Of a stretch of 5,627 nucleotides of DNA, positions 1 to 5,627 are shown in pieces. The notes beneath the pieces were generated by a model, which saw only the letters and a list, made by a program, of their open reading frames with translations, made no database searches and was not told the DNA's origin. Each line of letters opens with the position of its first letter. The first letter of the stretch is position 1. The stretch lies in the NCBI GenBank assembly GCA_029259935.1, contig JAJDEH010000220.1, positions 1 to 5,627 of the forward strand, read 5' to 3'. The DNA comes from Planctomycetota bacterium. GTDB taxonomy: Bacteria; Planctomycetota; Planctomycetia; Pirellulales; Pirellulaceae. A program made the translations under genes and the position numbers.

Positions 1-531
1 CTCGGCTTCGGCTTCGGCTTTCGCGAACAGGCCGGCCGCCGTCAGGCTGCGAACCAGCAACTCATGGCTTTCGCGTGACGGCGCAACCCTCACTAAATTG
101 CTGGCCCCCTTGAGCGCCTTGGGCGCGTCGCCGACGTCCAGACTACTGAGCGTCATCGTGCGAAGCGCGGAAGTGTTGGCTCGATTTCGAATGAGCGCCT
201 GTTCGGCCCGTTCAGCCGCTTGCTGGGAACGCCCGGTCAAGTACAGGCAATGGGCGAGATTGGCAAGTAAGTTCACGTCGTCAGGCGCTAGGCGAACCGC
301 GCGCTCAAGCGCCTCGATCGCCGCCGGATAATCCTTCAGAATGGCGAGCGCCGCGCCCAAATTGGTTTGCGACGGCGCATGGTTGGGGTTGGTCCGGACG
401 GCGCGTTGAAATGCCGTAGCGGCTCTCTTGTGATGCCCGCGCTTTGCCGCAGCGACTCCTCGCGCGTAATCAGGCGGCTCGTTACGCGCGGGCGATGGTT
501 GTTTCTTAACGAGATCGTCAAAGGTTGCCAT
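1..531 (-). CDS. TPR-repeat protein, N-terminal part (cut by the window edge)
   Basis: This gene reads leftward and stays open to base 1, so only its first 177 residues are present. The protein begins MATFDDLVKK. Helical-hairpin repeats of about 34 residues follow: roughly residues 21-54 (YARG...A..AFQRAVRTNPNHA), 55-88 (LGAAL....DYPAAIEALERAVRLAPDD), 89-122 (LAHCLYLTGRSQQAAERAEQAL), a weaker 123-156, and the start of a fifth at 157-177 (LTAAGLFAKAEAEAE). The spacing and the Gly/Ala/Pro positions match the TPR consensus, a protein-protein interaction scaffold. There is no signal peptide or membrane segment, so a cytoplasmic location is likely. The ATG at 531 is chosen because GGAG (542-545) sits 10 bases upstream. 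The frame is open further upstream, with a possible TTG at 565-567, so a slightly longer protein is not excluded. It lies 92 bases downstream of the large gene on the same strand. TPR stretches like this often precede a catalytic domain, but any such domain is outside the window, so function is unknown. Confidence 0.85.
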   Translation of the reverse strand, partial: MATFDDLVKKQPSPARNEPPDYARGVAAAKRGHHKRAATAFQRAVRTNPNHAPSQTNLGAALAILKDYPAAIEALERAVRLAPDDVNLLANLAHCLYLTGRSQQAAERAEQALIRNRANTSALRTMTLSSLDVGDAPKALKGASNLVRVAPSRESHELLVRSLTAAGLFAKAEAEAE

Positions 532-623
532 TCCAGGTTCACTCCGAACACACAGGAACTGTTGCAAGTGCAGCGGAACGGCGCGAACCGTCCGGTCGAT
601 TGGACGCTGGTCGCCGCCCGCGG

Positions 624-3600
624 TTAGTTGAAGTTGAAGCCGCCTCCATAGTTAAACCAATAGCCATACCAATAACCCGACCCGTACCAGGCATGCGGAT
701 GAGGATCGATCAACGTCTGCACTGGAATGCCAGCTTCAGCATACCAGCTTTCGACACGCCGGAATTCATCGCCCACTTCGAATAACGGCGTCTGCCAGGC
801 GATTACCCTCTTTCGACCGGCCCTCAGCACATCGAAGCTCGGCATCAGCGAATGGCTGCCACTGCCGGAGTTGGAATCGCCGCCGCTGCCGTACAAATCG
901 CTCCAACTGCTGACCCAAGAGAAGGTCGTATTGACCGTGGCCGAGCCGGTTTCGGTCGCGACATTGGCAACGTATGTCGTCGTGACGTTGTAACCGAGAG
1001 TGAAGGTCAGCGTCTCGTCGAAATCACCCGACTCCTGAGTGTCGACAAAGCCATCGGAAATTGCGGTGTAGTCATACCCGGTGTCCGTGATCTGAATTCC
1101 GCTGCTATTTCCCGTGTCGGTCACCGAACCGTTTGTCGAAAAGCTTCCGCCGATAGGTTTCACATGCGTGATGACCCCGGTGTAGCTGTAGTCATAGTCC
1201 TGGGTGTCGCTCCAGTCGTACCAGTCGTGGTAGTTTTCAGAGCCGCTGCCGCCCATTCCGGAACTGTAGCTGGAAGCGAACAGATAGTCAGAGTCGGAAT
1301 CGAGATACTTGTGGCCGCTTCCCGATCCGCCAAGTGTTTCGGTTCGCGTCTCGCCGGTCGCATCCCACAAAATCTCGTAGTCGTCGTTGTGGTAGAACTT
1401 GTCGAGGTGATCGCGATCCCACAAGTAGTCGTAATCCAGCGTTGTACTTCCGCTGCTGTAACTGCTGTAACTACTGTAGCTACTGCTGCCGGAATACGAG
1501 TAGCTGTAGTTGTAATCCAACTCGTATTTGTAGTGATCCCAGGTTGACCGAACCGTTCCTTCTCCTGGCGACGTATAGGGTCCGCCGACCGTCAACGGTG
1601 GCGCGCCAGCAATGCCTTTCCCCGTATTGCTGGTCACGTTGTAATAGCCGAGCTTGCTCAGTTGAGTGCCGGCGCTATCGTGAATCGCCACGAAATTGGC
1701 GTCCAGGTCGTAATCCCAGGCATCGCCGTAGTCGTGGATGTACTCATCGTCGATCGCGGTGGTCCAATCCGTGCCGGCCCCGTCCCACCGGTAATCGCCG
1801 TCCTTGTGCAGGTACCAGAAGCCTTCACCGTAGCCTGTGTCGATCACGGTTTCCGTCAGCGTGTCGTTGCTGTGGAAGGTGGTGTGATGGTTGAAGTCGT
1901 TGACATACTCATCGAGGAGCCGTTCTTTCCAGTGGTCTTCCTGATCCTGTGTTCCCGAATTGAGAATGCCCACGTTGGTGAACGTACGATCGTAGGTGTA
2001 GTCGCCATCGACGGCATTCGCCCGCCGATAGAAGGTATCTCCGACGTTCGAATCCGTGCCGGTGAGCGACGTCACGCTACCATCGGCGGCAAAGTCGCTG
2101 GTCAGATCCTTTTGGATCACGGAGTTGATTTCGACGTACAACTCCGGAATGGGCAGCAGCGTCACCGGATCAATCAGATCTTGGTATCCGCGATCTTCGA
2201 TGTAGTGGCGCGTAAAATCGCCGGTCGTATCGGATATCCGTTTCCGTGTATGGTCGAGTTCAAACGTGGCATTCTGTATGCCGTCCTGGTCGGTGACCAA
2301 TCGTCGAGTTCCGTCCGTGAAAAACGTCTCCGTGTCTATGTACACGAGATCATGGTCATTGACGATGGCTTCGTCCCACGTCACGTAGTGCCTGTTGGTT
2401 GTCGTATTTGCACCGTCAACAGTCACTAGAGTTCGGTCGAACCAGCCGTCGTGGTCGAAGTTGTAGTTCGTGTCCTGATCGTTAGTGGTGACCCGTGATC
2501 CGTCGTACGTGGTCGCCGACACACCGCCCGCGTAATTCCCCGAGCCGGTATAAGAACCGACACTCAACTCGATCAGATACTCGTGTGTCACTCCATGCTC
2601 GATCTGCGTTCCGTCGTGATCGCGGGTCAGCTTCAAGCCGCTTTCCACCTCGACCGTCCGGGTCTGCGAGCCGTTTTCGGCATAGGTCGAGGTCCAGTCG
2701 GATCCGTTCCAAAGGAAGGTGGCATCTTCATGGTCGGCATAGGTGCGGTCTCCGGTAACCAATCCGATCACCTGCTCGCTGGTGACTGGCAGCAGGAAGT
2801 TGCCTTCCACCGTTACCGTTTCGGTCCCGCCGGCACCCGAGCTATACATTCCATACGAAGTGTAACTTCCGAACGTGTAGCTCTCGGTCGCGCCGCCTCG
2901 AATGATGTCGGTAAAGTTGTCATTTCCCCACGAATCTAGATCGTAATCATCAATCGTGGCCGCGCTTCCGGAACTGGTTCCACTCGCATCGAACGAATAG
3001 TTAAATGTACCTCCGCCATTGAGATCCGAAGTTCGGCCCAGATCAAATGCTCCCTGGCTGCCATACCCAGAGCCATAGCTGCCCCAAGTGTAAATGCCAT
3101 AACTGGCGTAGCTGCCGTAGACGTCGTAGTCCGTCGGCTCTACCCAGCCCGTCGTGAATTGATTGAAGTCGTAGGTGGCGTCGACTGTTTCCAAGAAGGT
3201 CCAGTTTCCGGAGCCATCGATGGTGCGCGTAATCGTGTGAGTCGCGCTGACGTTCAGCGTCCGTCCCGCGCCGTTGGTGTTAGTAAACGCGTGCGGCGTC
3301 ACCGTTGTCGAATTGTTCAACAGGTCCGGAACGAAGTCGTGGAAATCGTCGGCGAATCCCTGGCTATAGACGGTCGGAAGAGCGCCGGCCACGTTGCCGA
3401 GATTGTACAAATTGGCTTCGGCGTCGTAGGCCTCTGCCCAGGGGTGCGTAAAGCCAACCAGGCTGAGGATCGTCTTATCAACGCCGCCGCTCGAAATTGG
3501 AGTTTTGCCGTGTGCTACCGTATTGAGTTGGAACGAGAACGAGGAACTACCCATGTCGCCAGGCTCGTCGTCAGCCACGTATTGATCATACGGTCCAATT

Positions 3601-3956
3601 TCAATGTTCAGCGTATTCAGATTGGGCGCTCGTGCGTCGGCATTGGCGAGTACCTCGCGAACGTCAACCGTCTGCGGACCCTGGCGTATCCCGATTTGCA
3701 CGGGTGCGTGGTCGTTATTAGATAGCGAGTAGCTGCCAATGGGCAGGTCGGCGGCGGTATCACCCGCCAGCATGACTCGGGCTTCAATACATTCAGTTTG
3801 ACAAAGCAACCGATATTCCCGTCGAGTCCGGCTTGAACGAGAGACCCGGCGCACCTCATCGCCTCGAAAAACTCGTAACCCGAAAGTGAACGGCGAGCCG
3901 AGCAGTGACAATACTGACGAGACCCTTTGTCCGAGTTTAGATTTGATGTCAGACAT
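624..3956 (-). CDS. Large Tyr/Ser/Gly/Asp-rich repetitive exported protein with planctomycete LEPR-XLL-like N-terminus
   Basis: The protein has 1110 residues and I do not recognise its function. Residues 1-64 form an unusual export-type leader: a weakly hydrophobic segment (about 12-30), an Arg-rich stretch (31-49), then IEARVMLAG (57-65). That motif resembles the LEPR-XLL signature at the start of many planctomycete secreted or surface proteins. The only two cysteines (C52, C56) are in this leader, so a mature form would be Cys-free. The rest is poor in Lys and rich in Tyr, Asp, Ser, Gly and Thr. Short strand-like units recur, for example GSYASYGIY (about 281) and GSYTSYGMY (about 363), with a Ser/Tyr low-complexity stretch at 819-837. 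Residues about 1039-1090 (DVLRAGRKRVIAWQTPLFEVGDEF and following) look different and possibly folded. The last 21 residues contain 11 aromatics. No catalytic motif, HINT/intein domain or clear RHS core is seen. The ATG at 3956 is well supported: an in-frame TAG lies two codons upstream (3960-3962), and AAGGGG sits just before it. I infer a surface or matrix protein. Confidence 0.93.
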   Translation of the reverse strand: MSDIKSKLGQRVSSVLSLLGSPFTFGLRVFRGDEVRRVSRSSRTRREYRLLCQTECIEARVMLAGDTAADLPIGSYSLSNNDHAPVQIGIRQGPQTVDVREVLANADARAPNLNTLNIEIGPYDQYVADDEPGDMGSSSFSFQLNTVAHGKTPISSGGVDKTILSLVGFTHPWAEAYDAEANLYNLGNVAGALPTVYSQGFADDFHDFVPDLLNNSTTVTPHAFTNTNGAGRTLNVSATHTITRTIDGSGNWTFLETVDATYDFNQFTTGWVEPTDYDVYGSYASYGIYTWGSYGSGYGSQGAFDLGRTSDLNGGGTFNYSFDASGTSSGSAATIDDYDLDSWGNDNFTDIIRGGATESYTFGSYTSYGMYSSGAGGTETVTVEGNFLLPVTSEQVIGLVTGDRTYADHEDATFLWNGSDWTSTYAENGSQTRTVEVESGLKLTRDHDGTQIEHGVTHEYLIELSVGSYTGSGNYAGGVSATTYDGSRVTTNDQDTNYNFDHDGWFDRTLVTVDGANTTTNRHYVTWDEAIVNDHDLVYIDTETFFTDGTRRLVTDQDGIQNATFELDHTRKRISDTTGDFTRHYIEDRGYQDLIDPVTLLPIPELYVEINSVIQKDLTSDFAADGSVTSLTGTDSNVGDTFYRRANAVDGDYTYDRTFTNVGILNSGTQDQEDHWKERLLDEYVNDFNHHTTFHSNDTLTETVIDTGYGEGFWYLHKDGDYRWDGAGTDWTTAIDDEYIHDYGDAWDYDLDANFVAIHDSAGTQLSKLGYYNVTSNTGKGIAGAPPLTVGGPYTSPGEGTVRSTWDHYKYELDYNYSYSYSGSSSYSSYSSYSSGSTTLDYDYLWDRDHLDKFYHNDDYEILWDATGETRTETLGGSGSGHKYLDSDSDYLFASSYSSGMGGSGSENYHDWYDWSDTQDYDYSYTGVITHVKPIGGSFSTNGSVTDTGNSSGIQITDTGYDYTAISDGFVDTQESGDFDETLTFTLGYNVTTTYVANVATETGSATVNTTFSWVSSWSDLYGSGGDSNSGSGSHSLMPSFDVLRAGRKRVIAWQTPLFEVGDEFRRVESWYAEAGIPVQTLIDPHPHAWYGSGYWYGYWFNYGGGFNFN
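1446..1502 (-). repeat. Ser/Tyr-coding low-complexity tract inside the large gene
   Basis: This tract encodes residues about 819-837, made almost only of Ser, Tyr and Gly (SYSSYSSYSS core). On the plus strand it appears as iterated CTGTAACT/CTGTAGCT units with small substitutions. It is in frame with the gene, and changes in multiples of three or nine bases would keep the frame. It looks like a local slippage-type expansion. Confidence 0.7.
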
Positions 3957-3961
3957 GATCT

Positions 3962-3969
3962 ACCCCTTT
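3962..3969 (-). promoter_or_regulatory. Ribosome binding site of the large gene
   Basis: Read on the minus strand this is AAAGGGGT, ending 5 bases before the ATG at 3956. It is a good Shine-Dalgarno match. With the in-frame TAG at 3960-3962 it fixes the start of the 1110-residue protein. Confidence 0.7.
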
Positions 3970-4026
3970 GTTCATTCCATGAATTAGGAAGAGAAAAGCC
4001 GCGAACGCAGCCCGATATGGACAACG

Positions 4027-4054
4027 TGTATATATCGGATCTTCAGCTTGTCAA
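4027..4054 (-). promoter_or_regulatory. Candidate sigma-70-type promoter of the large gene
   Basis: On the minus strand a perfect -35 hexamer TTGACA (4049-4054) is followed after 16 bases by TATACA (4027-4032), which matches 4 of 6 consensus positions. An overlapping TATATA (4029-4034) is an alternative with a shorter 14-base spacer. Transcription would start near 4019-4021, giving a 5' leader of roughly 63 bases before the ATG at 3956. The flanking DNA is AT-rich (A-run at about 4070-4077), unlike the surroundings. This rests on sequence match only, and promoter consensus in planctomycetes is poorly defined. Confidence 0.45.
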
Positions 4055-4069
4055 CTAATTTTACGAACA

Positions 4070-4586
4070 TAAAAAAAGAAACGTGAATCGCATCACGGAC
4101 AACCATCGCGCGAGCAATAAATACTCTCAATTCACAAAGTGGTAAACCTTGAGACGCAAGGAAAACGCCGAACGTGGGATGCTTGCAAGATGCGAGACGA
4201 AGCACGTCGATACCCATCCAAGATCATCGATCACTTGTGGAGTCAAGTTTCACTACCTTGTTCTTTAAATTGGGGCCCGCCATGCACAGCGCCGAATCTC
4301 CCTTGGAATCCTTGCGTCAAGAGTCGCTGTTCGCTCCGCGAACAATGCGTCGCCATCTTCTTCCGCAAGCGGCGCAGTCGCGACGGTGTAACATACGCGA
4401 TTCCGTCCCATATTTTGTTTTTCACTTCACGCCCTTCTCATAAAAGGCGACATTGCAACGCGTTACGCGCGACGTCTCGCGGAGTCCCTGTTCAGCGCGC
4501 CGTCAAAAACGTTTGCAAAGTCGCCAAGGTTTCGCCGCGATGCCGCCGCGACGGTACGGATCTCCATCGCCAGCCCCGTTCTGGTC
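4070..4586. other. Intergenic stretch with no supported gene
   Basis: Short open frames occur on both strands, but none has a convincing ribosome site, family resemblance or codon pattern. The frame starting with ATG at about 4282 (MHSAESPLESLRQESLFAP, ending at 4443) is the only one with even a slightly protein-like start. It has no clear Shine-Dalgarno and I recognise nothing in it. A perfect 7-base palindrome, TGTTCGC-tcc-GCGAACA, sits at 4328-4344. Otherwise I see nothing definite here beyond the promoter-proximal AT-rich DNA. Confidence 0.5.
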
Positions 4587-4608
4587 CTCCCCCTTTTTCA
4601 AGGGGGAG
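4587..4608. repeat. C-run/G-run hairpin (intergenic dispersed-repeat type)
   Basis: CTCCCCCTT (4587-4595) and AAGGGGGAG (4600-4608) form a perfect 9-base stem around a 4-base TTTC loop. A second G-run follows at 4613-4618. There is no T-run after the stem in either direction, so it is not a standard intrinsic terminator. From memory, very similar CCCCCTTTTTCAAGGGGG hairpins recur between genes in several unrelated bacteria. I therefore call it a dispersed palindromic repeat. Confidence 0.6.
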
Positions 4609-4672
4609 CAAGAGGGGGTTCTTTGTCGGTTCGTTTTCGCATCTCCATTCAAGAATCAAATCAATGAAGAAG

Positions 4673-4700
4673 TTGAATATCGAACACGGAATGATGAATG
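4673..4700. repeat. Possible short dispersed repeat of the 'TCGAACACGGAATGATGAATG' kind
   Basis: This stretch has the wording of GAATATCGAAC / GGAATGATGAATG, which I recall as short intergenic repeat text in planctomycete and other environmental genomes. It often lies beside the ACGCAAAGACGC element, as it does here. Only one copy is in the window, so the call rests on recollection and position, not on a visible second copy. Confidence 0.3.
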
Positions 4701-4715
4701 CTGAAGGAAGAACGA

Positions 4716-4795
4716 AACGCAAAGACGCGGAGCCGCAAAGATGCAAAGAAGACCGCACGACGTTTGCCTGCTTCGCGCCCCCGCGTCTTTGCGTT
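4716..4795. repeat. 80-base inverted-repeat element (ACGCAAAGACGC type)
   Basis: AACGCAAAGACGCGG (4716-4730) and its exact reverse complement CCGCGTCTTTGCGTT (4781-4795) form 15-base perfect arms around a 50-base centre. The left side continues with GCCGCAAAGATGCAAAG, an iterated GCAAAG motif. Such GCAAAG-rich inverted repeats are, from memory, widespread between genes in many phyla. They give rise to spurious peptides of the kind KDAEPQRCKED...PPRLCVN, and exactly that peptide is encoded here. I treat the element as non-coding and probably mobile or formerly mobile. Confidence 0.7.
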
Positions 4796-4944
4796 AATTT
4801 CCCGCTGCCCTCTTCTGCCCGAAATCCGAAACTCTATCTCATCCTCATTCCCTCATTCTACACGATTCAGGAAGTTCGTGTTGGATTGATTTTTGCAAGC
4901 GTGTGGCGAGTCTCGCGTGAAATGGGGAAGGCTCTTGAAGCGGC

Positions 4945-4958
4945 AGGGCGCGAGCCCT
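4945..4958. repeat. Small hairpin at the left shoulder of repeat copy A
   Basis: AGGGC (4945-4949) and GCCCT (4954-4958) pair around GCGA, eight bases before the 214-base repeat begins. It has the same build as the hairpins inside the repeat but is absent before copy B. The element may therefore originally have been longer on this side. Confidence 0.4.
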
Positions 4959-4965
4959 CCGGTGT

Positions 4966-5179
4966 GAGCGGCGGATATCGCGTCGGGCTGGAATGGAGCC
5001 CGATAGGGCTCACAGCAATTAGCCGGTGGTCGCCGCGGGCGCACCACCGGTTAGCAATAAGAGGCACGCATCCTGAAAGGATGCCAGCCGGATGTCAGGA
5101 GGGTCTGGCATCCCGTGGGGATGCGGCATGCTTGGCTTCCACCAAACCGGGGGTGGCGCTACGCTGACCACCGGCTAAT
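4966..5179. repeat. Multi-hairpin repeat, copy A (214 bases)
   Basis: This segment recurs at 5414-5627 with only three differences (5012, 5039, 5053), that is 211 of 214 identical. It is packed with short palindromes: GAGCCC/GGGCTC (4996-5011), CCGGTGGT/ACCACCGG (5023-5050), GCATCC/GGATGC (5068-5084), GCATCCC/GGGATGC (5108-5124) and CCACC/GGTGG (5139-5156). A 14-base perfect inverted pair, ATTAGCCGGTGGTC (5018-5031) and GACCACCGGCTAAT (5166-5179), encloses the last 162 bases. The left arm can pair either with the nearby ACCACCGG or with the far right arm. It contains no transposase or plausible gene. A non-autonomous mobile element or a structured RNA element are both possible. Confidence 0.85.
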
Positions 5180-5180
5180 C

Positions 5181-5232
5181 GCTAAGATCCCTTTGGGATG
5201 AGGATACCAGCCGTGGCACCCGAAATCTTAGC
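5181..5232. repeat. Hairpin unit directly after repeat copy A
   Basis: GCTAAGAT (5181-5188) and ATCTTAGC (5225-5232) are exact inverted arms. Nested at the left arm is ATCCC-ttt-GGGAT (5187-5199). The text CC..TTGGGATG..ACCAGCCG resembles the CCTGAAAGGATGCCAGCCG part of the 214-base repeat, so this looks like a diverged relative. It abuts copy A with one base between. Whether it follows copy B is not visible, because the window ends at 5627. Confidence 0.6.
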
Positions 5233-5413
5233 CGTCACCAATGCACGAGGCAGGTTGCAGACCTACGCGATACGGGCAAACAGCCGTGATACGGCGGCAG
5301 CATGTAGCCGTCGGCGTAATCCGGCGGATAGCCGGTCGTGGAGAACCGATCCGCGAAAGCGGCGACAGTGACAAAGAATTGTGGACCAAGTGCCGAACCG
5401 CTTTCGCCGACGG
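5233..5413. other. Spacer between the repeat copies, with an inverted repeat; no supported gene
   Basis: This unique stretch separates the hairpin unit from copy B. GCGAAAGCGG (5353-5362) and CCGCTTTCGC (5398-5407) are perfect 10-base inverted arms 35 bases apart. GCCGT-gat-ACGGC lies at 5283-5295. On the minus strand one frame reads a protein-like GPQFFVTVAAFADRF and GYPPDYADGYMLPPYHG before a stop near 5235. It has no start of its own outside the repeat and no recognisable family. It could be a gene remnant or chance. Confidence 0.45.
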
Positions 5414-5627
5414 GAGCGGCGGATATCGCGTCGGGCTGGAATGGAGCCCGATAGGGCTCGCAGCAATTAGCCGGTGGTCGCCGCGGACGCACCACCGGTT
5501 GGCAATAAGAGGCACGCATCCTGAAAGGATGCCAGCCGGATGTCAGGAGGGTCTGGCATCCCGTGGGGATGCGGCATGCTTGGCTTCCACCAAACCGGGG
5601 GTGGCGCTACGCTGACCACCGGCTAAT
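5414..5627. repeat. Multi-hairpin repeat, copy B (214 bases to the window end)
   Basis: Direct repeat of 4966-5179 at an offset of 448 bases, with three substitutions (5460, 5487, 5501). All hairpins of copy A are kept, and the 14-base inverted arms fall at 5466-5479 and 5614-5627. The window ends exactly at the right arm, so the true right boundary is not visible and the homology may continue. The identity points to recent duplication or ongoing gene conversion. Confidence 0.85.

Noticed and set aside
336..551. Minus-strand frame starting with GTG at 551
   Set aside because: It overlaps the TPR gene in another frame and contains no TPR pattern. The frame from ATG 531 explains the sequence far better.
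852..1547. Plus-strand open frame of 231 codons opposite the large gene
   Set aside because: It is antisense to a well-supported gene. Its Val/Ala/Arg-rich run is what repeated Tyr (TAC), Asp (GAC) and Ser codons give when read on the other strand. It has no family resemblance.
1662..2429. Plus-strand open frame of 255 codons opposite the large gene
   Set aside because: Same cause: a Val/Ile-rich shadow of Asp/Tyr codons on the minus strand, with no independent support.
4328..4344. SOS (LexA) box suggested by GTTCGC/GCGAAC arms
   Set aside because: The arms are in the opposite order to the CGAAC-N4-GTTCG box, the spacer is 3 bases, and no gene lies next to it.
4587..4608. Intrinsic terminator
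   Set aside because: The stem is strong but no T-run follows on either strand, and no gene ends near it.
4139..5167. Plus-strand open frame of 342 codons through the intergenic region
   Set aside because: It runs through the C/G hairpin, the GCAAAG inverted repeat and repeat copy A. The peptide is a patchwork of repeat-derived sequence, not a protein.
5241..5615. Plus-strand frame of 124 codons over the spacer and copy B
   Set aside because: Its last 65 or so residues match the end of the 4139-5167 frame only because both read through the same 214-base repeat. Palindromes dominate the sequence and no start signal is convincing.
4966..5627. CRISPR array or integron attC-type cassette array
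   Set aside because: The repeat is far too long and there are only two copies for CRISPR. I found no convincing RYYYAAC/GTTRRRY core pair for attC, and no integrase or Cas gene is present.

Overview
The window looks like planctomycete DNA, probably from the Pirellula/Rhodopirellula side of the phylum. The main evidence is the N-terminus of the large protein. It has an Arg-rich stretch followed by IEARVMLAG, a variant of the LEPR-XLL-type motif that opens many planctomycete exported proteins. Moderate-to-high GC, loosely packed genes and hairpin-rich intergenic repeats fit this. Genus cannot be fixed from the sequence alone.

Layout: (1) Positions 1-531, minus strand, hold the N-terminal 177 residues of a tetratricopeptide-repeat (TPR) protein that runs off the left edge. 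(2) Positions 624-3956, minus strand, hold one 1110-residue gene for a Tyr/Ser/Gly/Asp/Thr-rich, repetitive, probably exported protein. It has an odd aromatic C-terminal tail. A Shine-Dalgarno sequence and a plausible sigma-70-type promoter lie just upstream (about 3962-4054). The TPR gene follows it on the same strand after a 92-base gap with no visible terminator, so the two may be co-transcribed. (3) Positions about 4060-5627 hold no gene I can support. This is a roughly 1.5 kb repeat-rich intergenic region. It contains a C-rich/G-rich hairpin, an 80-base inverted-repeat element of the ACGCAAAGACGC type, and two 214-base copies (98.6% identical) of a multi-hairpin repeat spaced 448 bases apart. 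A further hairpin unit and another inverted repeat lie between the copies.

The link between the two genes is only positional. No catalytic system, phage, transposase, CRISPR array or RNA gene was recognised. The best candidates for something undescribed are the hairpin-dense 214-base repeat, whose arms can pair in alternative ways, and the unassigned large surface-type protein.
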